64,000 bases of DNA from Micromonospora sp. CB01531 (GCF_001905095.1 NZ_LWLS01000013.1:1-64000); one strand, 5' to 3'. Counted from the first letter of the stretch, positions 7,681 to 15,819 are shown. A program made the numbers and translations. The notes: generated by a model from the letters alone, not told the origin.

Positions 7681-9384
7681 ATGCCTCAGCCCGCTCTGCT
7701 CGCCCACGACCTCGTCCACACCCTCGGCGACCGACGGGTGCTCGACGGTGTCTCCCTGACCGCCTCGCCCGGGCACCGCATCGGGTTGATCGGGGAGAAC
7801 GGCGTCGGCAAGTCGACCCTGCTGCGCCTGCTGGCCGGGACGGACCAGCCCCACGCCGGCAGCGTCACGCGCCCACCCGACCTGGGCTTTCTCCAGCAGG
7901 AGATGCCCTACGACACCGGCGCGACGATCGCCGACGTACTCGACGACGCCCTGCGCGAGGCCAGGGAGGACCTCGCCGAGCTGGACCGGCTCACCGATCA
8001 GCTCGCGCGGACCGCGCAGGACGCGGCCGAGTACCCCGGTCTGCTCGACGCGTACGGCGTCCGGCTCGAACAGGCCCAGGAACGGGAGGCCTGGGACGCC
8101 GACCGGCGTGCCGCGCTCGTGCTCGACGGCCTCGCCCTCGGCAGCTTCGGCCACGACCGGACGCTCGGGTCGCTGTCCGGCGGGCAGCGCGGCCGGCTCG
8201 CGCTGGCCGCGCTGCTGGTCCGGCGACCCTCCGCGCTGCTGCTGGACGAACCGACCAACCATCTCGACGACCGTGCCGCCGCCTTCGTCGAGGAGCAACT
8301 GCGTACCCTGCCCGGGGTCGTCGTGGTGGCCAGCCACGATCGGGCCTTTCTGGACGCCGTGTGCACGGACCTGATCGACCTCGACCCGGCGATGCATGGC
8401 CCGGTCCGCTACGGCGGCAACTACAGCGCCTACCTGGCCGAGAAACGTGCCGAGCGGGACCGCTGGGAGCGCCGCTGGGCCGAGGAACAGGAAGAACTGG
8501 TGGCGCTGCGGGTCTCCGCCGAGGTCACCGCGCACCGCGTCGCACCGGACCGGAGGCCGCGCGACAACGAGAAGATGGGCTACGGCCACCGCGCCGGCCG
8601 GGTGCAGAGCCAGATCTCCCGCCGGGTGCGCAACGCCACCCGACGCCTGGAGGAGCTGGAGCGCGCCCAGGTCGGCGAGCCGCCGAAGCCCCTGCGGTTC
8701 GAGAGCACGGCACTCGCCGCACCCGCGGCGGAAGGCGACGGTCCGCTGGTGTCCCTGGCTGACGTACGGGTGCCGGGCCGGCTCGCACCGGTGAGTGCCG
8801 AGGTGTCGGCGACCGACCGTCTGCTGGTCACCGGGGGGAACGGGGCGGGGAAGTCAACCCTGCTGGCCGTGCTCGCCGGGCGGCTCACACCCGAGGGTGA
8901 GGTGCGGCGGCGGCGCGGGCTGACCGTGGGACTGCTCGCCCAGAACACCGTGTTCGACCGGTCGGACCGGTCCGTTCGGGCCACCTATGAGCTGGTGCTG
9001 GGCGCCGAGCGGGCCGAGGCGGTGCCGCTGGGCTCGCTGGGCCTGATGCACGACGCGGACCTGGACAAGCCGGTCGGCCGGCTCTCGGTGGGGCAGCGCC
9101 GACGTCTCGCGCTGGCGCTGCTGGTGGCGCGACCGCCGCAGTTGCTGCTGCTCGACGAACCCACCAACCACCTGTCCCCGCGCCTGTGCGACGAGTTGGA
9201 GGCGGCGCTGGGCGGCGGCCCCGGCGCGATCGTGCTGGCCAGCCACGACCGCTGGCTGCGCAAGCGCTGGCAGGGGCGGGAGTTCCGGCTCGGCTCCGAC
9301 CACGAGCGCTCGGACAGTGCGGGTCACAAGCTGCTCGCCCGCGTAACGCCGCCACACCCGCAGGGAGTCGGCCGGAACGGATAG
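7681..9384 (+). CDS. ABC-F family ATPase, TlrC/OleB-like
   Basis: A 567-residue two-domain ABC-F protein 79 bases after the first one. Domain 1 has GENGVGKST (about 39-47), LSGGQRGRLALA and [12 protein letters not shown]; domain 2 has GGNGAGKST near 385 and [11 protein letters not shown], with a variant signature LSVGQ. The domain arrangement and motif wording resemble the macrolide-resistance ABC-F proteins of antibiotic producers (TlrC, OleB, CarA, SrmB); that assignment is from memory of the family. Two different ABC-F proteins in tandem could cover different drug classes. No own leader peptide is obvious in the 79-base gap. Confidence 0.87.
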   Translation: MPQPALLAHDLVHTLGDRRVLDGVSLTASPGHRIGLIGENGVGKSTLLRLLAGTDQPHAGSVTRPPDLGFLQQEMPYDTGATIADVLDDALREAREDLAELDRLTDQLARTAQDAAEYPGLLDAYGVRLEQAQEREAWDADRRAALVLDGLALGSFGHDRTLGSLSGGQRGRLALAALLVRRPSALLLDEPTNHLDDRAAAFVEEQLRTLPGVVVVASHDRAFLDAVCTDLIDLDPAMHGPVRYGGNYSAYLAEKRAERDRWERRWAEEQEELVALRVSAEVTAHRVAPDRRPRDNEKMGYGHRAGRVQSQISRRVRNATRRLEELERAQVGEPPKPLRFESTALAAPAAEGDGPLVSLADVRVPGRLAPVSAEVSATDRLLVTGGNGAGKSTLLAVLAGRLTPEGEVRRRRGLTVGLLAQNTVFDRSDRSVRATYELVLGAERAEAVPLGSLGLMHDADLDKPVGRLSVGQRRRLALALLVARPPQLLLLDEPTNHLSPRLCDELEAALGGGPGAIVLASHDRWLRKRWQGREFRLGSDHERSDSAGHKLLARVTPPHPQGVGRNG

Positions 9385-9403
9385 CAGCGTCTGCCGGGGA
9401 CGT

Positions 9404-9439
9404 TGTCGGGTGTCCTGGATCGTTGTCGTGTCGGGTGTC
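9404..9439 (+). repeat. 11-bp direct repeat upstream of the DGPF gene
   Basis: TGTCGGGTGTC occurs twice, at 9404-9414 and 9429-9439, 25 bases apart centre to centre. The second copy runs into the -35 element of the proposed ECF promoter, so the repeat may be a tandem sigma or activator site. Confidence 0.5.
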
Positions 9440-9462
9440 GAGAATGTGGCGCTGGCTCCGTC
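9436..9462 (+). promoter_or_regulatory. Putative ECF42 autoregulated promoter
   Basis: TGTCGA at 9436-9441 and CGTC at 9459-9462 are separated by 17 bases. ECF42 sigma factors are reported to use a TGTCGA -35 element with a CGA/CGTC-like -10, and to control the DGPF genes next to them. The site lies about 50 bases upstream of the DGPF start, which fits. Confidence 0.55.
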
Positions 9463-9514
9463 CCAGGGACACGAGCGGCCACGACGGGCCGCGTGTGGAA
9501 GAAGGAGGACCACC

Positions 9515-9919
9515 ATGAAGTACCTGCTGCTGAAGCACTACCGCGGCGCCCCGGCTCCGGTCAACGACGTGCCGATGGACCAGTGGACGCCGGAGGAGGT
9601 CGACGCGCACGTGCAGTTCATGCGCGACTTCGCAGCCCGCTTGGAGGGAACGGGTGAGTTCGTCGACGGACAGGCACTGTCGCCCGAGGGCGCGTTCGTG
9701 CGATATGACGGCGAGGGGCGCCCACCGGTGACCGATGGTCCGTTCGCCGAGACCAAGGACCTCATCGCCGGCTGGATGATCATCGACGTGGAGTCCTGGG
9801 ACCGCGCCGTCCAGCTGGCGGGGGAGCTGTCCGCCGCTCCCGGGGCCGGCGGCGAGCCGATCCACGAGTGGCTCGAGGTGCGACCGTTTCTCACCGAGGC
9901 CCCCACGGTGACCGAGTGA
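9515..9919 (+). CDS. YCII/DGPF-domain protein
   Basis: A 134-residue protein of the YCII-related (DGPF) family, containing the family-naming string TDGPFAETKDLIAGW at about residue 75. A strong AAGGAGGA lies eight bases before ATG 9515. DGPF proteins form dimeric alpha/beta barrels whose enzymatic role is unproven. They are the hallmark neighbours and targets of ECF42 sigma factors, exactly as found here: the next gene starts at a GTG overlapping this stop codon (GTGA), so the two are translationally coupled. Confidence 0.9.
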   Translation: MKYLLLKHYRGAPAPVNDVPMDQWTPEEVDAHVQFMRDFAARLEGTGEFVDGQALSPEGAFVRYDGEGRPPVTDGPFAETKDLIAGWMIIDVESWDRAVQLAGELSAAPGAGGEPIHEWLEVRPFLTEAPTVTE

Positions 9920-11061
9920 ACGAGTCGCTGCTGCGGGAACTCGTGCCCGCGGTGATCGGTGTCCTCGTCCGGCGCGGAGCGGACTTCGCGTCGGCCGAGG
10001 ATGCCGTGCAGGAGGCCCTGATCCGGGCGCTGGACACCTGGCCGGATGATCCACCGCGCGATCCGAAGGCATGGCTCGTCGCCGTCGGGTGGCGCAGGTT
10101 CCTCGACGCCGCCCGCGCCGAGGCGTCGCGGCGAGGACGGGAACTCGCCGTGGAGGTCGAGCCTCCCGCCGGTCCGGCGCCCGCCACGGACGACACGCTG
10201 CGGCTCTACTTCCTGTGTGCGCACCCCACCCTGCCGCGGGCCTCGGCCGTCGCCTTGACGCTGCGCGCGGTCGGTGGCCTGACCACTCGGCAGATCGCGG
10301 CGGCATACCTCGTCCCCGAGGCGACCATGGCGCAGCGGATCAGCCGGGCCAAGCGGCGGATCGCGGGGCTGCCGCTCGACCAGCCCGGCGATCTCGGGAC
10401 GGTACTACGGGTGCTCTACCTCGTCTTCAACGAGGGGTACGGCGGAAACGTCGACCTGGCGGCCGAGGCGATCCGCCTCACCCGCCAGCTGATCGCCTTG
10501 ACCGACGAGCCCGAGGTGGCGGGGCTGCTCGCGCTCATGCTGCTGCACCATGCGCGCCGCGCGTCCCGCACCGGCCCCGGAGGTCGCCTGGTGCCGCTCG
10601 GTGAGCAGGACCGATCGCGTTGGGACACCGGCCTGATCACCGAGGGGGTGACGATATTGCAGGCCGCGCTGGCCCGCGACCGGCTCGGCGAATACCAGGC
10701 ACAGGCCGCGATCGCCGCCCTGCACGCGGACGCCCGGAGCACCTTCGAGACGGACTGGGTGCAGATCGTGGAGTGGTACGACGAACTGCTGCTCCTCACC
10801 GGCAGCCCGGTGGTGCGGCTCAACCGGGCAGTGGCCGTCGGGGAGGCCGACGGACCGCAGGCCGGCCTGGCGGCGCTGGCTGACGTGGATCCCGACCTGC
10901 CCCGTTACGCCGCGGTGACGGCATACCTGCACGAACGCGCCGGCGACCTCGAGCACGCCGCCGAACTTTATGCCGAGGCCTCCCGCGCCGCCACCAGCGT
11001 GCCGGAGCGCGACCACCTCACTCGAGAGGCCGCACGGGTGCGGCAACTGCTGCGGCCGTGA
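9916..11061 (+). CDS. ECF42-type RNA polymerase sigma factor with C-terminal DUF6596/TPR extension
   Basis: A 381-residue sigma factor. Region 2 spans about residues 5-70 (DFASAEDAVQEALIRALDTW); region 4 is near 110-160 (LTTRQIAAAYLVPEATMAQR, then ISRAKRRI). A C-terminal 200-residue helical extension follows (VLYLVFNEGYGGN, AVAVGEADGPQAGL). ECF42 members use this extension instead of an anti-sigma factor. The real start is GTG 9916, overlapping the upstream stop; an in-frame upstream extension lies inside the DGPF gene and is not needed. It probably autoregulates through the promoter at 9436. Confidence 0.9.
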   Translation: MNESLLRELVPAVIGVLVRRGADFASAEDAVQEALIRALDTWPDDPPRDPKAWLVAVGWRRFLDAARAEASRRGRELAVEVEPPAGPAPATDDTLRLYFLCAHPTLPRASAVALTLRAVGGLTTRQIAAAYLVPEATMAQRISRAKRRIAGLPLDQPGDLGTVLRVLYLVFNEGYGGNVDLAAEAIRLTRQLIALTDEPEVAGLLALMLLHHARRASRTGPGGRLVPLGEQDRSRWDTGLITEGVTILQAALARDRLGEYQAQAAIAALHADARSTFETDWVQIVEWYDELLLLTGSPVVRLNRAVAVGEADGPQAGLAALADVDPDLPRYAAVTAYLHERAGDLEHAAELYAEASRAATSVPERDHLTREAARVRQLLRP

Positions 11062-11172
11062 GTGCGGCATGGGGGTTACATCGGAACGGAACCCAGCGGT
11101 AAGCCCTTTCGGGGACCATGTGCCGGGTTACCTGGTGCCAGAGCCGTCAGCGGTCGCGGTTTCGGGGCGTGG

Positions 11173-11202
11173 AGCCGGGCGGGCCGGGTGGCCCGCCGCG
11201 GC
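11173..11202. terminator. Bidirectional hairpin terminator
   Basis: GCGGGCC (11179-11185) pairs with GGCCCGC (11190-11196) around a GGGT loop, extended by AGCC/GGCT outer arms. It lies between the convergent sigma factor gene (ends 11061) and the DUF1062 gene (ends 11213). The 110 bases before it hold no gene that I can see. Confidence 0.5.
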
Positions 11203-11212
11203 TATACCCCCG

Positions 11213-11773
11213 CTAGTCCCCGGCCATCACGGCAAAGGTGAACCCGGCGTTCGTCGGACGCCGCAGCGGAATGTCGCACTTGATCCGGCGCAGTACCTCG
11301 TTTCTGCTGAGGCCGAGCCCTTGCGCGATGAGCCGTTCCGGGCGCACCGGCACCGGATCCGCGAAGAGGACCTCCACCTGGACCGGCCACGCCTCGTCGA
11401 GCCACGCCGAAGGGGTGTCAAGCCGCCAAGCCCCCGTCCAGTCCAGGGTGAAGCGGTTGCGCCGGGCGAGCAGCGGATCCAACAGCCGGGACGCCACCAG
11501 TTCCGGATCGTTGACGTAGTAGCCGTGGAGCTCGGCCGGATCGAAGGATCTGACCGGGGCTCGCTCATGCACGGTGAGCTTGCTCGTTCGATCGCAGGAT
11601 ACGCAGCGGACCAGCAGCCACACGTCCAGCAGCTTGCCGTTGGCATTGACGCGGAACCTGCCCTCGCCGGTGGTGGCCGACTCCGACCGGCAGTCCACGC
11701 ACCGCAACGACAGCAGAGGCAGCCTGGTCCGACGAACGACCCAGGGCAGCACGGTATGAGGTTGTGAAGACAT
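11213..11773 (-). CDS. DUF1062 domain-containing protein
   Basis: A 186-residue protein matching the DUF1062 layout: an N-terminal zinc-ribbon-like part with LRCVDCRSE (about 24-32) and RCVSCDRTSKLTVHER (about 56-71), then DPELVASRLLDP and a C-terminal LGLSRNEVLRRIKCDIPL. The two CxxC pairs suggest structural zinc. Function is unknown. The ATG at 11773 has only a weak ribosome site, and two copies of a 12-bp repeat sit directly upstream of it. Confidence 0.8.
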   Translation of the reverse strand: MSSQPHTVLPWVVRRTRLPLLSLRCVDCRSESATTGEGRFRVNANGKLLDVWLLVRCVSCDRTSKLTVHERAPVRSFDPAELHGYYVNDPELVASRLLDPLLARRNRFTLDWTGAWRLDTPSAWLDEAWPVQVEVLFADPVPVRPERLIAQGLGLSRNEVLRRIKCDIPLRRPTNAGFTFAVMAGD

Positions 11774-11800
11774 GATCTCTCTAGACCTGATCTCGCTAGA
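11774..11800. repeat. Tandem 12-bp direct repeat at the DUF1062 translation start
   Basis: GATCTCTCTAGA (11774-11785) and GATCTCGCTAGA (11789-11800) differ by one base and are spaced 15 bases apart. They occupy the ribosome-binding region of the minus-strand DUF1062 gene. A repressor site is one explanation. The remaining 230 bases up to the VOC remnant show no other gene. Confidence 0.45.
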
Positions 11801-12036
11801 GCTGACACGAGGCCGATAACGCGCGACCTCAAACGCTGTATGACCGGGCGCCCAAGGGCAGACCGGCAGAGCCGACGGGAGCGTCGGCTACAGGTGAGCG
11901 GAAGAACGTGTCAGGTCTAAAGAGCAGGCGGGGTCACGCGGTTTTGTCCTCTGTCCTCACTGCGACGGGCCGCAGGCAACCTACGGGAACGCGGAAGGAA
12001 GGCTCAAACGGTTTTCGGACCGAAAACTCCTCAGTG

Positions 12037-12282
12037 CTACCGGGACCCCTCAGTGGCGAAGGTGATGGTGCCGTCGAACCCGGCGAGGCACGTCCACGAC
12101 ACATCGCCCTGGCCGACGTCGGCGCCGGTGGCACCGAGAGCCCCCAGCCGGGCCACCTCCGCCGCTTGATCATCACCGGGATACGGCATCAGGTCGAGAT
12201 GGACGGGGTTCCACACGGTCTTCACGCCGGGCCTGCGAAGGAACTCCAGATCCGGCCCGACACCCTTGGCCGAACGCAGCAC
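12037..12282 (-). pseudogene. Truncated VOC/glyoxalase-family remnant
   Basis: The reading frame carries the C-terminal half of a glyoxalase-like (VOC) domain: DLEFLRRPGVKTVWNPVHLD, then DDQAAEVARLGALGAT and DVGQGDVSWTCLAGFDGT. In intact relatives this is followed by a conserved NEFCVL-type end; here it changes to an unrelated tail (ITFATEGSR), as if frameshifted. The N-terminal half is missing: the DUF5946-like gene ends only eight bases upstream, in another frame. It is best read as a decayed gene. Confidence 0.55.
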
Positions 12283-12289
12283 CGCATGA

Positions 12290-12835
12290 TCATCGATTAC
12301 CTTGTGCAGGGTCCAGCCACGCTGGACGTCCGGTGACCCGGTGCGGAACGAGCAGTTGGTTCCAGGCCCGGACCTGAGCGTGGTGGTCCGACCACGCGTC
12401 CCACACCGAGCGAGCCCACTCGGCGGCCAAGGCCGCGTACTGGCTGTGTGGCGCCGCGAGGAGGTGCCGCTGCGTCAGGACTCCATCCAGATCCGGTGCC
12501 GGCAGGGGCGTGAAGATGTCCGGACGAGTCCGGATCATCTCCTGGTGCAGGATCGACCCCTCCGAGACCGGCTGCCCGCACTCGAGGTAGAGGTCCATGG
12601 TCATCAGGCACAGCGCCGTGGCCTGCACCCCGATCCGAGTGCTCGGGTCCGCGTGCAGGCACGCGTAGGCATCGACGACATACTGCCTGTACCCCAGCAG
12701 GTCCGGCGCGTAGAACGCCGCCTGCACCGCGCCGGCCTCGGCCACGCACTCCCCGGTCGCAGCCCGGTTGGGCACGACCGGCAGACCTCGGTCGGTGTGG
12801 GTCAGGCCGCATCCGGGGCAGGTGATCAGGCTCAT
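12290..12835 (-). CDS. DUF5946-like protein (first of two paralogues)
   Basis: A 181-residue protein opening with a zinc-binding CPGCG, then a region parallel to its neighbour: a conserved DAYACLHAD stretch, LYLECGQPVSEG, and near the end a Trp/His block, VWDAWSDHHAQVRAWNQLL. The neighbour at 13001 has CGCGG, VDCFATQHTG and VWSAWQHQHATVRVWTDALL at the same places, so the two are diverged paralogues. The start ATG 12835 has GGAGG at the right distance; an upstream in-frame extension lacks one. Function unknown, cytosolic. Confidence 0.65.
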   Translation of the reverse strand: MSLITCPGCGLTHTDRGLPVVPNRAATGECVAEAGAVQAAFYAPDLLGYRQYVVDAYACLHADPSTRIGVQATALCLMTMDLYLECGQPVSEGSILHQEMIRTRPDIFTPLPAPDLDGVLTQRHLLAAPHSQYAALAAEWARSVWDAWSDHHAQVRAWNQLLVPHRVTGRPAWLDPAQGNR

Positions 12836-13000
12836 GTCGCCTCCAAGGGCAACGCGTCGAGGGTCTGAACGTACGGTGGCGCGTCGGGGGTCACGGCTGC
12901 CCCGCCTGCCGCCGACGTTGACGTGGTGGTCGAAGTGCGTGAGCACGCCGGAGGTGCATCGGACGCACAGCGCTCGGTACTGCGTGGGGCGTCCGGTACC

Positions 13001-13513
13001 TCATAGGGCCTCCAACAGGGCGTCGGTCCACACCCGGACTGTGGCGTGTTGATGCTGCCAGGCGGACCAGACGCAGCCCGGCCAGTCCGCGAGGCTCGGG
13101 CCGAACTCGTCGTCGGGTAGGTTCCAGAGCACCGCGACAGTCAGTTCCCCGTAGTCATCAGGCGGCGTGAGCAGGGGCCAGTCGTCCATGCCAAGTGTGG
13201 GCAGGACGGTGGCGCTGACGCGCGGGCGCAATCGCTGCAGCTGTACGGCGGTGATGCCGCGCTCGATGCGCGCACACAGCGCGACCAGGTGCACGGCTAT
13301 CGAGGAACGCTGACGCCGGTCGTTGTCGGCGCCTCCCGTGTGCTGGGTTGCGAAGCAGTCGACGTGAGACGGTTGCGCCGCGGCCGGGCTCAGCGCCAGC
13401 AGGCGGATGGTCAGCTCGCCGTACAGCCGCCAGCACGCGGGCGCAGACTCCATGTACGGATGCCTCGGCCCACCCTCGACCGGTACCAGGCCCCCACAAC
13501 CACAACGTTCCAT
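13001..13513 (-). CDS. DUF5946 family protein (second paralogue)
   Basis: A 170-residue protein with the typical DUF5946 beginning, CGCGGLVPVEGGPRHPYMES, then APACWRLYGEL, and a conserved VDCFATQHTGGADNDRRQRS. The Cys pairs suggest zinc binding. It starts at ATG 13513; an in-frame upstream extension reaches 13621 but looks non-coding. A perfect inverted repeat lies about 110 bases upstream. Function is unknown; DUF5946 genes in actinomycetes are usually single, so a diverged pair is notable. Confidence 0.75.
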   Translation of the reverse strand: MERCGCGGLVPVEGGPRHPYMESAPACWRLYGELTIRLLALSPAAAQPSHVDCFATQHTGGADNDRRQRSSIAVHLVALCARIERGITAVQLQRLRPRVSATVLPTLGMDDWPLLTPPDDYGELTVAVLWNLPDDEFGPSLADWPGCVWSAWQHQHATVRVWTDALLEAL

Positions 13514-13620
13514 GGCAACCAACGTAGAGCCGCACGTCGCGTCAGGGTCAACCCCATCATCCCAACGGAGTCGGCGCGGTTCGTGACACGTTCGTTGGCG
13601 AAGCTCCCCAGCTTCCGGCA

Positions 13621-13652
13621 CGGATTATCGGATTGGAGTTACCGATAATCCG
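13621..13652. promoter_or_regulatory. Perfect 11-bp inverted repeat upstream of DUF5946 gene
   Basis: CGGATTATCGG (13621-13631) and CCGATAATCCG (13642-13652) are exact reverse complements with a 10-base spacer. AT-rich symmetrical sites like this usually bind a dimeric regulator. The next 380 bases (13653-14030) show no gene that I can support. Confidence 0.5.
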
Positions 13653-14029
13653 CTAATACAAACGGACGGATCGGGACAAGCTGCTAGTACATCATAATGA
13701 CAGTTCTTTGGCGTAATGAATGGGGATGGTGTAAATCGACCTCGCATCGGGGGTGCCGGCCTGGGCATGCGTGGCCGTTGTAGGGCCGCCGATCAAGTGA
13801 GATTTCTCGGCAGGATGTCAGTGCCGGCTTCTCATCTTCTGTCAGCAGCGCCGACACTGTCACTTTTCGCCTGATTACTGCCGATCGCGTTGTCCCCGAG
13901 CGACGGACGCGCCGAACGTACGGGGCCGCACCCAGAGAGGCGGGCGCAGCGCCGTTCGCTTGGGAGGCCTACCCGTCGTCCAGCGCTTCTCGCCCGTGTC
14001 AGTGATTTCCCACGAACGTCAGTGGGTGA

Positions 14030-14591
14030 AAAAGCGCGCTGCCAGCGGGGCCCCTCGTCAAGCAACTGAAGACGTGGCCGAGCCTGAGGCAGCGGCTCGC
14101 GCGCCTCGAACGCGGGTCGACCGAGCCGAAACTCGCTCCAGATCTGGGAGCTAGGGACGATGAACTCGTCAGGCTCTCCGGCCTGGTGGCCAGGGCTGAC
14201 GCCATACAGGCGTATGAGCGCTTGGCCGATCTGCCCGGCCCTCCGGCCGATCTGCCACTGACATCGACGGCCGAACTCATCACCAGGATGGCGGCCGCAG
14301 AATCGGCAGAGGCCTTGGCTGGTCAGGCCCCCACCGGGCCAAGGAGCTGAAGAAGACCTCTGTGCGGGCCGTGGTGGAAAGCCTCGAACTGCGGCAGCAT
14401 TTGCGGAACATGGTCGGCGCCCACCAAACCAATGGGCCGCAAGTCTTCCGTTGTCCGACGCTGTGGCATTCGCCGAGGATGTTGCGGACCTCCTCGACGC
14501 CATGTACTGCACGACTTGCGAGGGGTGGGTCACCCGCAATAACCAAGTGACGGCATGCCGCTGCGGGATGGTCGCGCTACGGCTTGCATAG
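14030..14591 (+). pseudogene. Frameshifted gene ending in a zinc-ribbon-like segment
   Basis: Coding-like composition (high third-position GC) runs along the plus strand but changes frame twice. Frame one, 14030-14350, reads LRQRLARLERGSTEPKL and on to AELITRMAAAESAEALAG before a TGA. Frame two, about 14336-14400, reads AKELKKTSVRAVVESLELRQ. Frame three, about 14390-14591, reads AFAEHGRRPPNQW and ends with DAMYCTTCEGWVTRNNQ and ACRCGMVALRLA. The last part has a CxxC...CxC zinc-ribbon. I do not recognise the family. Sequencing error could mimic this. Confidence 0.4.
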
Positions 14592-14678
14592 TTCAAGATC
14601 AGTCTATGCTCGGGTTAGTTCCTCCTGCAACACTGCGGATCATTGCTTACACGCTGGCGCGCCGGCCTGCAGAAAAGA

Positions 14679-14706
14679 CCGCTCGCCGCTCGCCGCTCGC
14701 CGCTCG
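14679..14706. repeat. Four tandem copies of a 7-bp unit
   Basis: CCGCTCG is repeated four times without interruption. It lies in a gene-free stretch from 14592 to 15117, where I find only this repeat and two hairpins. Confidence 0.7.
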
Positions 14707-14722
14707 GCCAGCGAAGGGGCAA

Positions 14723-14742
14723 CCGTTGGCCGCAGCCAACGG
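14723..14742. other. Short perfect hairpin in gene-free region
   Basis: CCGTTGG and CCAACGG pair around the six-base loop CCGCAG. There is no T-run, and no gene adjoins it, so its role is unclear. Confidence 0.4.
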
Positions 14743-15024
14743 AAGGCCGGTCGCAGCAGCAACGTCCTCCCATCGGCTAGAGGCGGATGCGCCACACGGT
14801 CGGCGCTGGTCCTCTGGTAACGGAACGTCACGATGGCCGTTGCGCGCGGTGTGGCGCTGTGGCGACGGGGCGATCCGCGGCCTGCGAGCCGGGTCGCAGT
14901 AACCGCGGACATCCTGGCGCAGCTAATCAACAGCCGAGTGGGTGCACCGGCCAGACCGGCGGTTGCGGCGGTAACGCGTGGCCAGCCGAAGCAGTTTTGC
15001 CTGACCCAGGGTCGTGTAGGTCGG

Positions 15025-15090
15025 GGCGAAGACCTTCCTGGGCGAGGAGCGGTTGATGGAAGCTCCACCCCACGCCCGGAGGTCTTCGCC
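15025..15090. terminator. Large multi-part hairpin downstream of the secreted six-Cys gene
   Basis: Three nested arm pairs form one 66-base structure: GGCGAAGACCT (15025-15035) with AGGTCTTCGCC (15080-15090); GGGCG (15040-15044) with CGCCC (15073-15077); GGAGC (15046-15050) with GCTCC (15062-15066). It begins 27 bases after the stop of the minus-strand gene at 15118, so a terminator or 3' stabiliser is likely. No U-tract is seen. Confidence 0.5.
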
Positions 15091-15117
15091 TGTCAAGCAC
15101 CCCGCAGATCGGGTCGA

Positions 15118-15561
15118 CTAGCACCCGATCTTGGTCGGCGAGTAGGCCCAGACATACTTGCCTTGGTACTCCACATATCCCTGCGCGCCGACGCAGTTGT
15201 TGGGTGCGTACACCTTCACCGGGCCCGCGTAATAGGCGTAAGTGCCTAGGGACCGGTCCTCCGTCTCGGCCCAGCACAGGTCTGGCCCTGTCCCGTTGGC
15301 GCACCGCTTGAGATACACATATGTCTGGCTGGCAACCCCGTAGGTCGGGCCGAGGTGGTTGAACCGCGCGCAGTTGTAACCCGTGCTGGAGTTGTAGTAG
15401 GTGACCAGCTCTCCGACCGTCACGCCCGACGAGGTGCGCGCGACAGACCGGTTGATCAGGTACCCACTGCAGTCCGCAGCCTGGGCGCTCTGGGCGCCGA
15501 TGCCGATGGTGGCGGTGCAGAGGAGCAACGCCAACGCAAGTACTTGTGAGAGTCGACGCAC
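15118..15561 (-). CDS. Secreted six-cysteine protein, spore-associated protein A-like
   Basis: A 147-residue protein with a clear signal peptide: positive start, hydrophobic LALALLLCTATIGIG, and cleavage after AQA (residues 26-28). The mature part of about 119 residues holds six cysteines (three possible disulfides) and many Tyr residues. YAYYAGPVKVYAPNNCVGA resembles the C-terminal part of spore-associated protein A homologues in streptomycetes, by memory of the pattern only. Function is unknown; it should act outside the cell or on its surface. Confidence 0.7.
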   Translation of the reverse strand: MRRLSQVLALALLLCTATIGIGAQSAQAADCSGYLINRSVARTSSGVTVGELVTYYNSSTGYNCARFNHLGPTYGVASQTYVYLKRCANGTGPDLCWAETEDRSLGTYAYYAGPVKVYAPNNCVGAQGYVEYQGKYVWAYSPTKIGC

Positions 15562-15819
15562 GTGTCTAGTGCCCTTTCGCTCTGTCCGGCGTTAGCGCCG
15601 GTGTGCAGTGTGGTGGACGGATCGGAACACCCTTGGCGCGAGGCGGTCAATGGTGTTTGCAGGGTCGTGCAACTGACCTTGACGGCACGAGCCCGAGTCC
15701 GCTAATCGGCGCGCCTGCGTCCACCGGCTCTTGGCCAACCCCTTCTCAAACTGCACGATGAGGGGCGACATTGGCCCGACAGGCCGGTCGGGGCGAGTAC
15801 GAGGCAACCCGGAGGGTTC

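Noticed and set aside
12945..13000. Upstream extensions of both DUF5946-like frames
   Set aside because: The extensions lack ribosome sites and family similarity; internal ATG starts with GGAGG or matching homology are better.
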